Source: RUG12783 sp946409545 (GTDB lineage: Bacteria > Bacillota_I > Bacilli_A > RF39 > UBA660). Taken from it: 64,000 bases of DNA. The notes beneath the pieces were generated by a model that had not been told where the DNA came from, did no database searches, and saw nothing but the letters and a program-made list of their open reading frames with translations. Positions 26,088 to 33,689 of the stretch are shown in pieces (within the stretch, counting starts at the first letter, position 1; every line of letters begins with the position of its first letter). The stretch is taken from positions 1 to 64,000 of the forward strand of contig CAMJWT010000007.1 in NCBI GenBank assembly GCA_946409545.1, given 5' to 3'. Made by a program: the position numbers and the translations under genes.

Positions 26088-26102
26088 ATTATGTTGTTTT
26101 AT

Positions 26103-26131
26103 TTGACATGTAAAATAAAATATGCTATTTT
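26103..26131 (+). promoter_or_regulatory. Promoter TTGACA-17-TATTTT
   Basis: A consensus TTGACA at 26103-26108, 17 bases, then TATTTT at 26126-26131. It starts the attenuator transcript about 14 bases before the leader-peptide start. Confidence 0.7.
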
Positions 26132-26151
26132 CTTGGTAAGAGGTGAGAATT

Positions 26152-26214
26152 ATGAAGAATTATAAGTATAATACTCTACATCATAATATCTTGCACTTGT
26201 CTTGTCGGCATTAA
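26152..26214 (+). CDS. Histidine-containing leader peptide of attenuator
   Basis: 20 codons starting M-K-N-Y-K-Y and continuing N-T-L-H-H-N-I-L-H-L-S-C-R-H. Four histidines (positions 10, 11, 15 and 20) stand among three leucines; histidine is otherwise scarce in these proteins. AAGAGGTGAG six bases before the ATG is a strong ribosome binding site. The 3' third of the coding region is the first strand of the attenuator RNA. It is a regulatory peptide, not a functional product. Confidence 0.8.
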   Translation: MKNYKYNTLHHNILHLSCRH

Positions 26215-26304
26215 AATAAAAAAAGACGACAACAAGTGCTTTTCGTAGTGCTTGTTGTCTATATATAAATCAAGGACTATATAGACAACTATATAGTCTT
26301 TTTT
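26193..26304 (+). promoter_or_regulatory. Translation-dependent attenuator with five exclusive RNA strands
   Basis: Strand 1 GCACTTGTCTTGTCG (26193-26207) pairs with strand 2 CGACAACAAGTGC (26227-26239). Strand 2 pairs with strand 3 GTGCTTGTTGTC (26248-26259). Strand 3 extended, GTTGTCTATATA (26254-26265), pairs perfectly with strand 4 TATATAGACAAC (26278-26289). Strand 4 also forms the terminator with strand 5. A ribosome finishing the leader covers strand 1, giving 2:3 and the terminator (off). A ribosome waiting at the upstream His codons leaves 1:2 and 3:4 (on). Confidence 0.85.
26275..26304 (+). terminator. Attenuator terminator
   Basis: GACTATATAG-acaa-CTATATAGTC followed by T6, ten base pairs, 25 bases before the racemase gene. 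Confidence 0.88.
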
Positions 26305-26328
26305 AGTACATAAAAAGAGGAGATAGAA

Positions 26329-27117
26329 ATGAAAAAATATAATTATAAAATATATATTCCATCTGGTAATCCAACAGCGTTGGTTCTCTCGATGGAAAGA
26401 GATATAGAGAAAAGAAGAAAGATAAATGATGAAATTATGGGATTATATAATTTTATTGAACAAGTAGGATTTATTAATGATGATATTAATAATCCCGAAT
26501 TATTAATGGCAGGAGGAGAATTTTGTGGCAATGCTACAAGATCAGCTGTTTATTATTATTTAAAAGGAAAAAAGGGAAAAATAAAAATTAAAGTATCTGG
26601 TGTTAAAAATAAATTAAATGCAGGTATTGATAAAGATAATAATGTATGGGTTGATATGCCTATAATTAAAGGTTTATTCATTAATTCAATTAAAGAATTA
26701 AATAAAAAAGAAGCGATTATTAAACTTCAAGGAATAACTCATGTTGTTATAGAAGACAAAAATATTAATAATAAGTATAATAAAGAAGAGTTAAAGAATT
26801 ATTCATATAATATTTTAAAAAAGTATAATTTATTAGATGAACCTGCTTCTGGAGTAATGTATATCAATTGTTTAGAAAATAAAATAGAATTAACACCAAT
26901 TGTCTTTGTTAAAGATATTAATACATTATTTTATGAAACTGCTTGTGGATCAGGAACAGTTGCGGTTGGTCTTTATATGAGTTATAAAAATAATAAAAGT
27001 GTTAAATTAGATGTAATTCAGCCAACAAAGGAAATTATTAAAGTTGAAACAAAGATTAGTAATAAGGAAATCATTAATGCAAGAATAATGGGAAAAGTTA
27101 TTGAATGGGAGGTGTAA
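26329..27117 (+). CDS. CntK-like amino-acid racemase (DapF fold), probably histidine racemase
   Basis: 262 residues of the cofactor-independent DapF fold with both catalytic cysteines: Cys66 in G-G-E-F-C-G-N-A-T-R and Cys206 in E-T-A-C-G-S-G-T. The N-terminus reads Y-I-P-S-G-N-P-T-A-L-V and then E-Q-V-G-F-I, as in the histidine racemase CntK of staphylopine synthesis, and lacks the G-x-G-N-D-F of true diaminopimelate epimerases. The leader peptide upstream senses histidine supply, which agrees with L-histidine as substrate. No staphylopine synthase or importer genes are present, so the D-histidine would have another use. GAGGAGAT precedes the ATG. Followed two bases later by a VanX-like gene. 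Confidence 0.72.
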   Translation: MKKYNYKIYIPSGNPTALVLSMERDIEKRRKINDEIMGLYNFIEQVGFINDDINNPELLMAGGEFCGNATRSAVYYYLKGKKGKIKIKVSGVKNKLNAGIDKDNNVWVDMPIIKGLFINSIKELNKKEAIIKLQGITHVVIEDKNINNKYNKEELKNYSYNILKKYNLLDEPASGVMYINCLENKIELTPIVFVKDINTLFYETACGSGTVAVGLYMSYKNNKSVKLDVIQPTKEIIKVETKISNKEIINARIMGKVIEWEV

Positions 27118-27119
27118 TA

Positions 27120-27800
27120 ATGAATGAGAATTTTGTAAAATATCAAGATTTAATAACCGTTAAAGAAATGAATTTAAAAACTAGTAATGAACCATTTGTA
27201 ATAATACCCGAAGAAGGTAATAAAGTTATTGGAAGATATGTAACATCATTAAATGAAAAAGAATATTCTAATAATATTTATATACGTAAAAAGGTATTAG
27301 ACATGTTAATGAAAGTTGATAATTTATTAAAAGAAATTAATCAAAATTATCAATTAATGGTTGTTTATGGTTATCGTAGTATGGAAAAACAAGTTAATTA
27401 TTTCAATAAAGAAATCGAAAAATACAAAGATAAGTTTTCCAAAGAAATGGACTTATATGAATTTGTTCATGAAAAGATTGCGGTTCCAACGGTATCTGGT
27501 CACCCTACAGGAGGAGCAGTGGATGTCGTAATTTATGATATGAAAAATAATCGTATAATTGATTTTGGAACAGATGTTCATGATTATGATGATTGTAAAA
27601 GTTATACTTATTATTCTAATATTAGTAATAATGCAAAAGAAAATAGAATGCTTTTAAGAAAGATAATGATGCAAGAAGGATTTGCTCCTTACGATGGCGA
27701 ATGGTGGCACTTTTCATATGGTGATCGTGAATGGGCTTACTATTACAAAAAGGATAAATATTTATATCCTCAAGTTAATAAAGATATTGTTTATAAATAA
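27120..27800 (+). CDS. VanX/DdpX-type D,D-dipeptidase
   Basis: Zinc D-Ala-D-Ala dipeptidase family (peptidase M15), 226 residues. Zinc ligands are His128 and Asp135 in S-G-H-P-T-G-G-A-V-D and His197 in E-W-W-H-F, with Glu194 the catalytic base; D-F-G-T-D-V-H-D matches the D-M-G-T-x-F-D of VanX. There is no signal peptide, so it is cytoplasmic as VanX is. ATG 27120 is preceded by GGAGGTG; the in-frame ATG at 27105 overlaps that site. Coupled to the racemase gene, it could hydrolyse a dipeptide holding a D-amino acid made or released in that pathway. VanR/VanS/VanH/VanA are absent, so vancomycin resistance is unlikely. Confidence 0.8.
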   Translation: MNENFVKYQDLITVKEMNLKTSNEPFVIIPEEGNKVIGRYVTSLNEKEYSNNIYIRKKVLDMLMKVDNLLKEINQNYQLMVVYGYRSMEKQVNYFNKEIEKYKDKFSKEMDLYEFVHEKIAVPTVSGHPTGGAVDVVIYDMKNNRIIDFGTDVHDYDDCKSYTYYSNISNNAKENRMLLRKIMMQEGFAPYDGEWWHFSYGDREWAYYYKKDKYLYPQVNKDIVYK

Positions 27801-27804
27801 AATA

Positions 27805-27840
27805 AATACTACTAATTAGAAAAATTAGTAGTATTTTTTT
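27805..27840 (+). terminator. Intrinsic terminator
   Basis: AATACTACTAATT-agaaa-AATTAGTAGTATT with T7; ends the racemase/dipeptidase operon. Confidence 0.88.
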
Positions 27841-27848
27841 AATTATGC

Positions 27849-27877
27849 TTGTAAAACGAAAATAATAACTATATAAT
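27849..27877 (+). promoter_or_regulatory. Promoter of guaBA, TTGTAA-17-TATAAT
   Basis: TTGTAA at 27849-27854, 17 bases, TATAAT at 27872-27877. The leader is only about 20 nt, too short for a purine riboswitch. Confidence 0.65.
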
Positions 27878-27906
27878 AAGGTAAATTATTTTATAAGGAG
27901 GATAAT

Positions 27907-29403
27907 ATGGCCAAAGTATTACCAGATATTTCAAGAACTTTTAGCGAATTTTTGTTGCTACCTAATTTAACCACAAAAGATTGTATACCCGAAAATGTCA
28001 ATTTATCATCACCACTTGTTAAATTTAAGAAAGGAGAAGAACCAAAAATCAAACTTAATGTCCCCTTTGTATCAGCAATCATGCAATCAGTTTCAGGTGA
28101 TAGAATGGGAATTGCTCTAGCAAGAGAAGGAGGAGTAGCTTTCATCTATGGCTCACAAACAATTGAAGATCAAGCTCAAATGGTTTCTGTTGTTAAAAAG
28201 AATAAAGCCGGTTTTGTTGTAAGTGATTCTAATGTTAAAGTAGATACTACTTTAAGAGAAGTATTAGAGTTAACGGAAAAGACAGGACATTCTACTGTTA
28301 TGATAACAAATGATGGAACTGATAATGGTAAATTATTAGGAATGGTTACCGATAAAGATTATCGAATTTCTCGTGATAATCTTGATGATCCAATTGGAAA
28401 GTTTATGACGAAAAGAGAAGACTTAGTTGTAGGATGTGAAGGAATAACTTTATCAGAAGCTAATGATTTAATTTGGGAACATAAAATAAGTTGTTTACCA
28501 ATTGTTGATAAAAAAGATAATTTAAAATATTTAGTATTTAGAAAAGATTATGATGATCATAAGAATAATGCAAACTCTCTTCTAGATGATGAAAAACGTT
28601 ATATTGTTGGAGCCGGAATTAACACAAGAGACTATAAAGAAAGAATCCCAGCTTTAATAAAAGCAGGAGTCGATGTTCTTTGTATCGATTCATCAGATGG
28701 ATATTCTATTTGGCAAAAAGAAACAATTGAATTTGTTCGTAAGAAATATGGAGATAGTGTTAAAATCGGGGCAGGTAATGTTGTTGATAAAGAAGGATTT
28801 AGATATTTAGCTGATGCTGGAGCTGACTTTATTAAAGTTGGTGTTGGTGGAGGTTCAATTTGTATCACAAGAGAAACTAAAGGAATTGGTCGTGGACAAG
28901 CTAGTGCTTTAATGGAAGTTTGTGAAGAACGTGATAAATACTTTAAAGAAACAGGTGTTTATATACCAGTTTGTTCTGATGGTGGAATTGTTCATGACTA
29001 TCATATTACACTTGCCCTTGCTATGGGAGCAGATTTTGTAATGATGGGAAGATACTTCGCGAGATTTGATGAAAGTCCAACAAAAATTGTTAAAAAGAAT
29101 GGTTCATTCTATAAAGAATATTGGGGCGAAGGAAGTAATAGAGCCCGTAATTGGCAAAGATATGATCTTGGAGGAAATAAGAATAAATTAACTTTTGAAG
29201 AAGGAGTTGATTCTTATATTCCATATGCAGGTAGCCTTAAAGAAAACTTAATGGTTACTATTGAAAAGATTAAATCAACAATGTGTAATTGTGGTTCAAT
29301 TACGATTCCTGAATTACATAAAAAAGCAAGATTTACTTTAGTATCTAGTATTAGTATTAGAGAAGGTTCTGCTCATGATGTAATTCAAAAGGAAGTTGAA
29401 TAA
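27907..29403 (+). CDS. guaB: IMP dehydrogenase
   Basis: Oxidises IMP to XMP with NAD+, the committed step to GMP. 498 residues. The barrel is interrupted by a CBS-domain pair (about residues 95-215, for example T-G-H-S-T-V-M-I-T-N). The active-site loop G-G-G-S-I-C-I-T carries Cys319, and the phosphate site reads P-V-C-S-D-G-G-I. AAGGAGG precedes the ATG. The TAA stop overlaps the ATG of guaA by one base (TAATG), so the two are translationally coupled. Confidence 0.93.
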   Translation: MAKVLPDISRTFSEFLLLPNLTTKDCIPENVNLSSPLVKFKKGEEPKIKLNVPFVSAIMQSVSGDRMGIALAREGGVAFIYGSQTIEDQAQMVSVVKKNKAGFVVSDSNVKVDTTLREVLELTEKTGHSTVMITNDGTDNGKLLGMVTDKDYRISRDNLDDPIGKFMTKREDLVVGCEGITLSEANDLIWEHKISCLPIVDKKDNLKYLVFRKDYDDHKNNANSLLDDEKRYIVGAGINTRDYKERIPALIKAGVDVLCIDSSDGYSIWQKETIEFVRKKYGDSVKIGAGNVVDKEGFRYLADAGADFIKVGVGGGSICITRETKGIGRGQASALMEVCEERDKYFKETGVYIPVCSDGGIVHDYHITLALAMGADFVMMGRYFARFDESPTKIVKKNGSFYKEYWGEGSNRARNWQRYDLGGNKNKLTFEEGVDSYIPYAGSLKENLMVTIEKIKSTMCNCGSITIPELHKKARFTLVSSISIREGSAHDVIQKEVE

Positions 29404-30935
29404 TGGAAGAAGTAATATTAATATTAGATTTTGGTGGACAATATAATCAATTAATTGCAAGACGTGTTAGAGAACTTAATGTCTATTCAATGATTAAACC
29501 ATTTAGTACTTCTATTGATGAAATAAAAAAGATTAATCCCAAAGGAATAATTTTTACAGGAGGACCAAGTAGTATATATGAAAAAGATTCTCCTAAATGT
29601 GATAAAGAAATCTTTGAACTTGGAATACCTATTTTAGGAATATGTTATGGTATGCAATTTATGGCTTATACTTTAGGAGGCAAAGTAGATAGAGCTGAAA
29701 CTCGAGAATATGGAGAGATGAAAGTAAAGATTGATAATAATAGTACTTTGTTTTCTTCACTTAATAAAACAAATGTTTGTCTAATGAGTCATACTGATTA
29801 TGTATCAAAACTACCTAGTGGCTTTAAAAAGATAGCTAGTACCAATACTTGTAAAATAGCATCTATGGAAAATTTTAGTGAAGGATTTTATGGAGTTCAA
29901 TTTCATCCCGAAGTTAATCAAACCGAAAATGGTTTAATAATAATTGATAATTTCATAAAAAAAGTTTGTAAATGTAAAAAATCTTGGAAGATGAATACTT
30001 TTACAAAAAATAAGATTGATGAATTAAAAAATAAAATAGGTAATAAGAAAGTTTTATGTGCCTTATCAGGTGGTGTTGATTCATCCGTTGCAGCTTCACT
30101 TCTTTCTAAAGCAGTTGGTAAAAATTTAACATGTATCTTCGTAGATCATGGACTTCTTCGTAAAGGTGAAAGCGATGAAGTTGAAAAAGTCTTTGGAAAT
30201 CGAGATGATGTTAATTTTATAAGAGTAGATGCCAAAGATCGTTTTTTAAAGAAACTATCTGATGTTACTGAACCAGAGAGAAAAAGAAAAATTATTGGAG
30301 AAGAATTTATTCGTGTTTTTGAAGAAGAAGCTAAAAAGATTGGTAAAGTTGACTATTTAGTTCAAGGAACAATCTATCCTGATGTTATTGAGTCAGGACT
30401 TGGTTCATCAGCTGTTATTAAATCCCATCATAATGTAGGAGGACTACCTGATTATGTTGATTTTAAAGAAATAGTAGAACCTCTTCGTGAGTTATTTAAA
30501 GATGAAGTACGTAAAGTAGGTCTTGAACTTGGATTATCAAAAGATTTAGTTTATCGTCAACCATTCCCTGGACCAGGACTTGCTATTAGAATAATTGGAG
30601 ATATTACTGAAGAAAAAATAAAAATATTACAAGATGCTGATTATATCTTAAGAGAAGAGATTAAAAATCATAAACTTGATATGGATATTAATCAATATTT
30701 TGCCGTACTTACAAATATTCGTTCTGTTGGTGTTATGGGAGATGCTAGAACTTATGATTATATGTTAGCAATAAGAGCTGTTAAAACTCTTGATTTTATG
30801 ACTGCTAATTTCTATCATATACCATATGATGTTTTAGAAATAATATCAAAAAGAATAGTTAATGAAGTATCACATATTAATAGAGTAGTATATGATATAA
30901 CTTCAAAACCACCATCAACTATCGAATGGGAATAG
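29403..30935 (+). CDS. guaA: GMP synthase (glutamine-hydrolysing)
   Basis: Aminates XMP to GMP. 510 residues: an N-terminal class I glutamine amidotransferase with Cys81 in G-I-C-Y-G-M-Q and F-H-P-E near 170, an ATP pyrophosphatase domain with S-G-G-V-D-S-S-V (about residue 222), and the C-terminal dimerisation domain ending K-P-P-S-T-I-E-W-E, typical for the family. Coupled to guaB by a one-base overlap. Confidence 0.94.
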   Translation: MEEVILILDFGGQYNQLIARRVRELNVYSMIKPFSTSIDEIKKINPKGIIFTGGPSSIYEKDSPKCDKEIFELGIPILGICYGMQFMAYTLGGKVDRAETREYGEMKVKIDNNSTLFSSLNKTNVCLMSHTDYVSKLPSGFKKIASTNTCKIASMENFSEGFYGVQFHPEVNQTENGLIIIDNFIKKVCKCKKSWKMNTFTKNKIDELKNKIGNKKVLCALSGGVDSSVAASLLSKAVGKNLTCIFVDHGLLRKGESDEVEKVFGNRDDVNFIRVDAKDRFLKKLSDVTEPERKRKIIGEEFIRVFEEEAKKIGKVDYLVQGTIYPDVIESGLGSSAVIKSHHNVGGLPDYVDFKEIVEPLRELFKDEVRKVGLELGLSKDLVYRQPFPGPGLAIRIIGDITEEKIKILQDADYILREEIKNHKLDMDINQYFAVLTNIRSVGVMGDARTYDYMLAIRAVKTLDFMTANFYHIPYDVLEIISKRIVNEVSHINRVVYDITSKPPSTIEWE

Positions 30936-30949
30936 AATGTAAAGATATT

Positions 30950-30980
30950 TGTTTCTTGTCTTATTACATGTTACAATGAA
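30950..30980 (+). promoter_or_regulatory. Promoter TTGTTT-17-TACAAT
   Basis: TTGTTT, 17 bases, TACAAT with extended TGT upstream of the acyltransferase gene. I saw no clear terminator after guaA, so read-through is possible. Confidence 0.5.
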
Positions 30981-31026
30981 ATAGAATTTATAAAGATTCA
31001 AAATAGAAAGAAGAGGTAATGATAAT

Positions 31027-31887
31027 ATGGCAAGAAAAGGGCATAAAGTAAAAGATGTAACAGGAATACAAAATGTAATGTTTGATTTAAAGCCAAACAG
31101 ATGTGAAGCAGAAGTATTTATGACTTCAGATATTGATGTAACTGAGTTTGTTAAATACATGAAAAAATTAAAAGAAAAAAATAAAGATTTGACTTTTTTT
31201 CATGGATTTGTACATATTATGGGTAAATTATTTTATTCATATCCCAAATTAAATAGATTTGTTCAAAATAGAACTTTATATGAACATGATGATGTATCTG
31301 TTGCTTTTGTTGCAAAAGCAGAATTTAATGAAAAGAGTGAAGAATTTCTAACTTGTTTAACGATTGATGAAAAAGATACAGTATTGGATGTATCTAAAAA
31401 ATTAAAAGAAAAAATAGATAAAATTAGAGATAAAAATTCGACAATCAATACAGATGGTGCCAATAATGTTGTTGATAAGATAGGTCATGCATGGAAACCA
31501 ATAAGAAAATCATTAATGGGTCTATTAAAATGGTGGGATCGTGTATTTGGACTACCTGGTTCAATTGCTAATGAAAACATTTATTATAGTAGTGTAATTG
31601 TTTCTAATTTAGGAACATTTAAAGTTCCAGGAATTTATCATAATTTAGCTAATTTAGGAACTTCATCAGGTTTAGTTGCTTTTGGAGAAATAAGAGAAGT
31701 AAATGGTAGACAAATGATGAATATTGGTGCAACTCTTGATGAAAGAATTGCTGATGGATTCTATTTTTGTAAAGCATTAAAAGCTATTGAATTTTTATTT
31801 GCTAATCCAGAACTTATGATGGAACCAGCTTCAAAACGTTTTGAAATTCCTGATAATGTTCAAAAGAAAACAAAAAAGCAAAAATAA
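31027..31887 (+). CDS. Stand-alone 2-oxoacid dehydrogenase E2-like acyltransferase domain
   Basis: 286 residues of the chloramphenicol-acetyltransferase/E2 fold without lipoyl or peripheral-subunit-binding domains. The C-terminal active-site motif, usually D-H-R-x-x-D-G, reads D-E-R-I-A-D-G here, so the catalytic His is replaced by Glu. Upstream, F-H-G-F-V-H and S-N-L-G-T-F fit the CoA-binding fold. No dehydrogenase E1 or E3 genes are nearby, so it is not part of a standard complex. It may be a CoA-dependent acyltransferase or a binding protein. AAGAGGT precedes the ATG. Confidence 0.65.
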   Translation: MARKGHKVKDVTGIQNVMFDLKPNRCEAEVFMTSDIDVTEFVKYMKKLKEKNKDLTFFHGFVHIMGKLFYSYPKLNRFVQNRTLYEHDDVSVAFVAKAEFNEKSEEFLTCLTIDEKDTVLDVSKKLKEKIDKIRDKNSTINTDGANNVVDKIGHAWKPIRKSLMGLLKWWDRVFGLPGSIANENIYYSSVIVSNLGTFKVPGIYHNLANLGTSSGLVAFGEIREVNGRQMMNIGATLDERIADGFYFCKALKAIEFLFANPELMMEPASKRFEIPDNVQKKTKKQK

Positions 31888-31895
31888 TATAAAAT

Positions 31896-31932
31896 GAGAA
31901 TAATTGATGTTATTCTCTTTTTTTGTTATAAT
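31896..31932 (+). terminator. Terminator plus extended -10 module
   Basis: GAGAATAA-ttgatg-TTATTCTC with T-run; TGTTATAAT at 31924-31932 starts in the T-run. Confidence 0.8.
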
Positions 31933-31954
31933 ATAAGCGTTTTTAGGGGATATT

Positions 31955-32863
31955 ATGTTAGATATAAGATTTAGTGATTTTGAATTGGAATTTTTATCAT
32001 TATTAGATATTGAATTAAAAGATGATTCTTTTGTTAATATTGTTACAGGAGATAAATTTACTTTTTCAGAATGCAAAGATAATAGTAGTATAAATACGAG
32101 AAAACTTAGATATATTTTTACTTCACCTCGTGGAGATTCTATTGAGTTTAAAAGAGAGAAAGGTGAACATAAAAGTGCAATCTTAACAGTTGATTATATA
32201 TATTATGATTATCATCATTGGGCCCAAGAAAATTATGATGTTGAACGTGATTTAATTATTGAAAGAATAGTTGGTATGGATAGTGTTGTTAAATATGATC
32301 CATCTGATCCATCAAGTAAAAAAATATCAAAAAATACTTCGAATGTTTCAGCAAGACATACTAATTTTTCGGATTATTTCTTTGTAACAGTTTTTGCATA
32401 TTATAAAAATTATTATTCAACAATTGATATAACAGAAATGACATGTTCATTATCTAGTATTTATCCCAATAGTGAACATCGTCATAAATATCAACCTTAT
32501 GAACTTGATGATATAATTGAAAGTGATCCTAAAGTATCTCTATCAAGAGAAAATTATATTTTAGAATTAACAAAAGCTATTAATGAAAAATATAAAGATA
32601 ATAATAGTATGCGTTTATTTTATTTAAAAATGATTCCTTTCTTATTAAAAGTATATGAAACATCATTAAAGATTCCTTATAAATATCATGATTTATATGC
32701 TCATAGATTAGAAAACAGAAAAAAATCTTTAAGAAGAGCTTATACAGGAAATCTTTTGAATCGGAAACTAGCAGAAGTAGAAGAAATGCAAGAATATTTA
32801 GATAATTATTATCCAAATCTTGATATCAATAAAAGTAATAATAAAGAATTAAAGAAAGACTAG
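31955..32863 (+). CDS. Hypothetical protein, 302 residues
   Basis: Not recognised. Soluble, Asp/Tyr-rich, beta-like N-terminal half and helical C-terminal half ending in a Lys/Asn-rich tail; no signal peptide. AGGGGAT precedes the ATG. Its last Asp codon and stop are inside the next terminator. Confidence 0.5.
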   Translation: MLDIRFSDFELEFLSLLDIELKDDSFVNIVTGDKFTFSECKDNSSINTRKLRYIFTSPRGDSIEFKREKGEHKSAILTVDYIYYDYHHWAQENYDVERDLIIERIVGMDSVVKYDPSDPSSKKISKNTSNVSARHTNFSDYFFVTVFAYYKNYYSTIDITEMTCSLSSIYPNSEHRHKYQPYELDDIIESDPKVSLSRENYILELTKAINEKYKDNNSMRLFYLKMIPFLLKVYETSLKIPYKYHDLYAHRLENRKKSLRRAYTGNLLNRKLAEVEEMQEYLDNYYPNLDINKSNNKELKKD

Positions 32864-32880
32864 ATGTATCTAGTCTTTTT
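32855..32880 (+). terminator. Terminator embedding the stop codon
   Basis: AAAGACTAGA-TGTA-TCTAGTCTTT with T-run; TAG of GACTAG ends the coding sequence. Confidence 0.82.
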
Positions 32881-32928
32881 GCTTGATAAGATATTTATTT
32901 TTTTATACAATATAATAGAGGAGATAAT

Positions 32929-33672
32929 ATGGAAACTGGACGTAGTTTTGAAGTATTATTTGATTTAGCAATTGTTGGACCAGATGACTTGGTAATTAAT
33001 GATGCTAAAGAAGAAACTCTATTAGAATATAGAAAAAATGTATGTATAATATTACATAGAATAATAAAGATAATGAATGATTGTTTACCAGATATAAAAG
33101 ATGAAAATATACAACAATTTATTAAAAGAAGAATTAAGAGTCTTATGGACATTGTTGAAAAAATATTAAACTTTGATATGAATTTATTTTTTGAAGAAGC
33201 TAGGCAAAATAATCGTTTTGATTTTTATTATGTTATAAAAGAGTTTATGTATTCAGAAATTGCTGATAATTTTGCTAGATTACATCGTTTTTATTATAGT
33301 GCCTCTGCTAAAAATCGACCAGATAAATATATTCTTTCATATATATTTAATGCTTATAAGAAGGCAATGTATGATTTAGGAATTAGATCTTGTGATATTA
33401 AAACTTTAATAGATTCTTTTATGTGTAATAATGAAGAAGCAACTCATCAAGCTCCTATTGATAGTGAAAATGTGTATAGTGATGATAGTTTTAATTCATG
33501 TTTCGATAATGCTACTGGAATACAAATAATGTCAATTCCTTATTATGTTGTGTTATCAACTAAAACTTTTAATGGAATGGAAACAAGAAGATTTAAACTA
33601 ATAGGTGGAGATGTTGTTTATTCTCAAAGCATGTATAATAAAATAACAAATAAAGAACAAAAGAATCGATAG
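32929..33672 (+). CDS. Hypothetical protein, 247 residues
   Basis: Not recognised. Soluble and helical in the first 150 residues, beta-like at the end; no signal peptide. Promoter TTGATA-17-TACAAT lies about 40 bases upstream and GAGGAGAT precedes the ATG. The secreted peptidase gene begins 18 bases after its stop with no terminator or promoter between, so this cytosolic protein is co-transcribed with the surface peptidase locus. Confidence 0.5.
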   Translation: METGRSFEVLFDLAIVGPDDLVINDAKEETLLEYRKNVCIILHRIIKIMNDCLPDIKDENIQQFIKRRIKSLMDIVEKILNFDMNLFFEEARQNNRFDFYYVIKEFMYSEIADNFARLHRFYYSASAKNRPDKYILSYIFNAYKKAMYDLGIRSCDIKTLIDSFMCNNEEATHQAPIDSENVYSDDSFNSCFDNATGIQIMSIPYYVVLSTKTFNGMETRRFKLIGGDVVYSQSMYNKITNKEQKNR

Positions 33673-33689
33673 AATAAAAGGTGAGTAGT

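Noticed and set aside
26329..27117. Calling the gene dapF (diaminopimelate epimerase)
   Set aside because: Both catalytic Cys are present, but the N-terminal G-x-G-N-D-F typical of DapF is missing, the N-terminus is CntK-like, and the leader carries His codons. No other dap/lys genes are adjacent.
27120..27800. Vancomycin-resistance cluster because of the VanX-like gene
   Set aside because: No VanR, VanS, VanH or D-Ala-D-Lac ligase nearby; the gene belongs to the His-attenuated operon.
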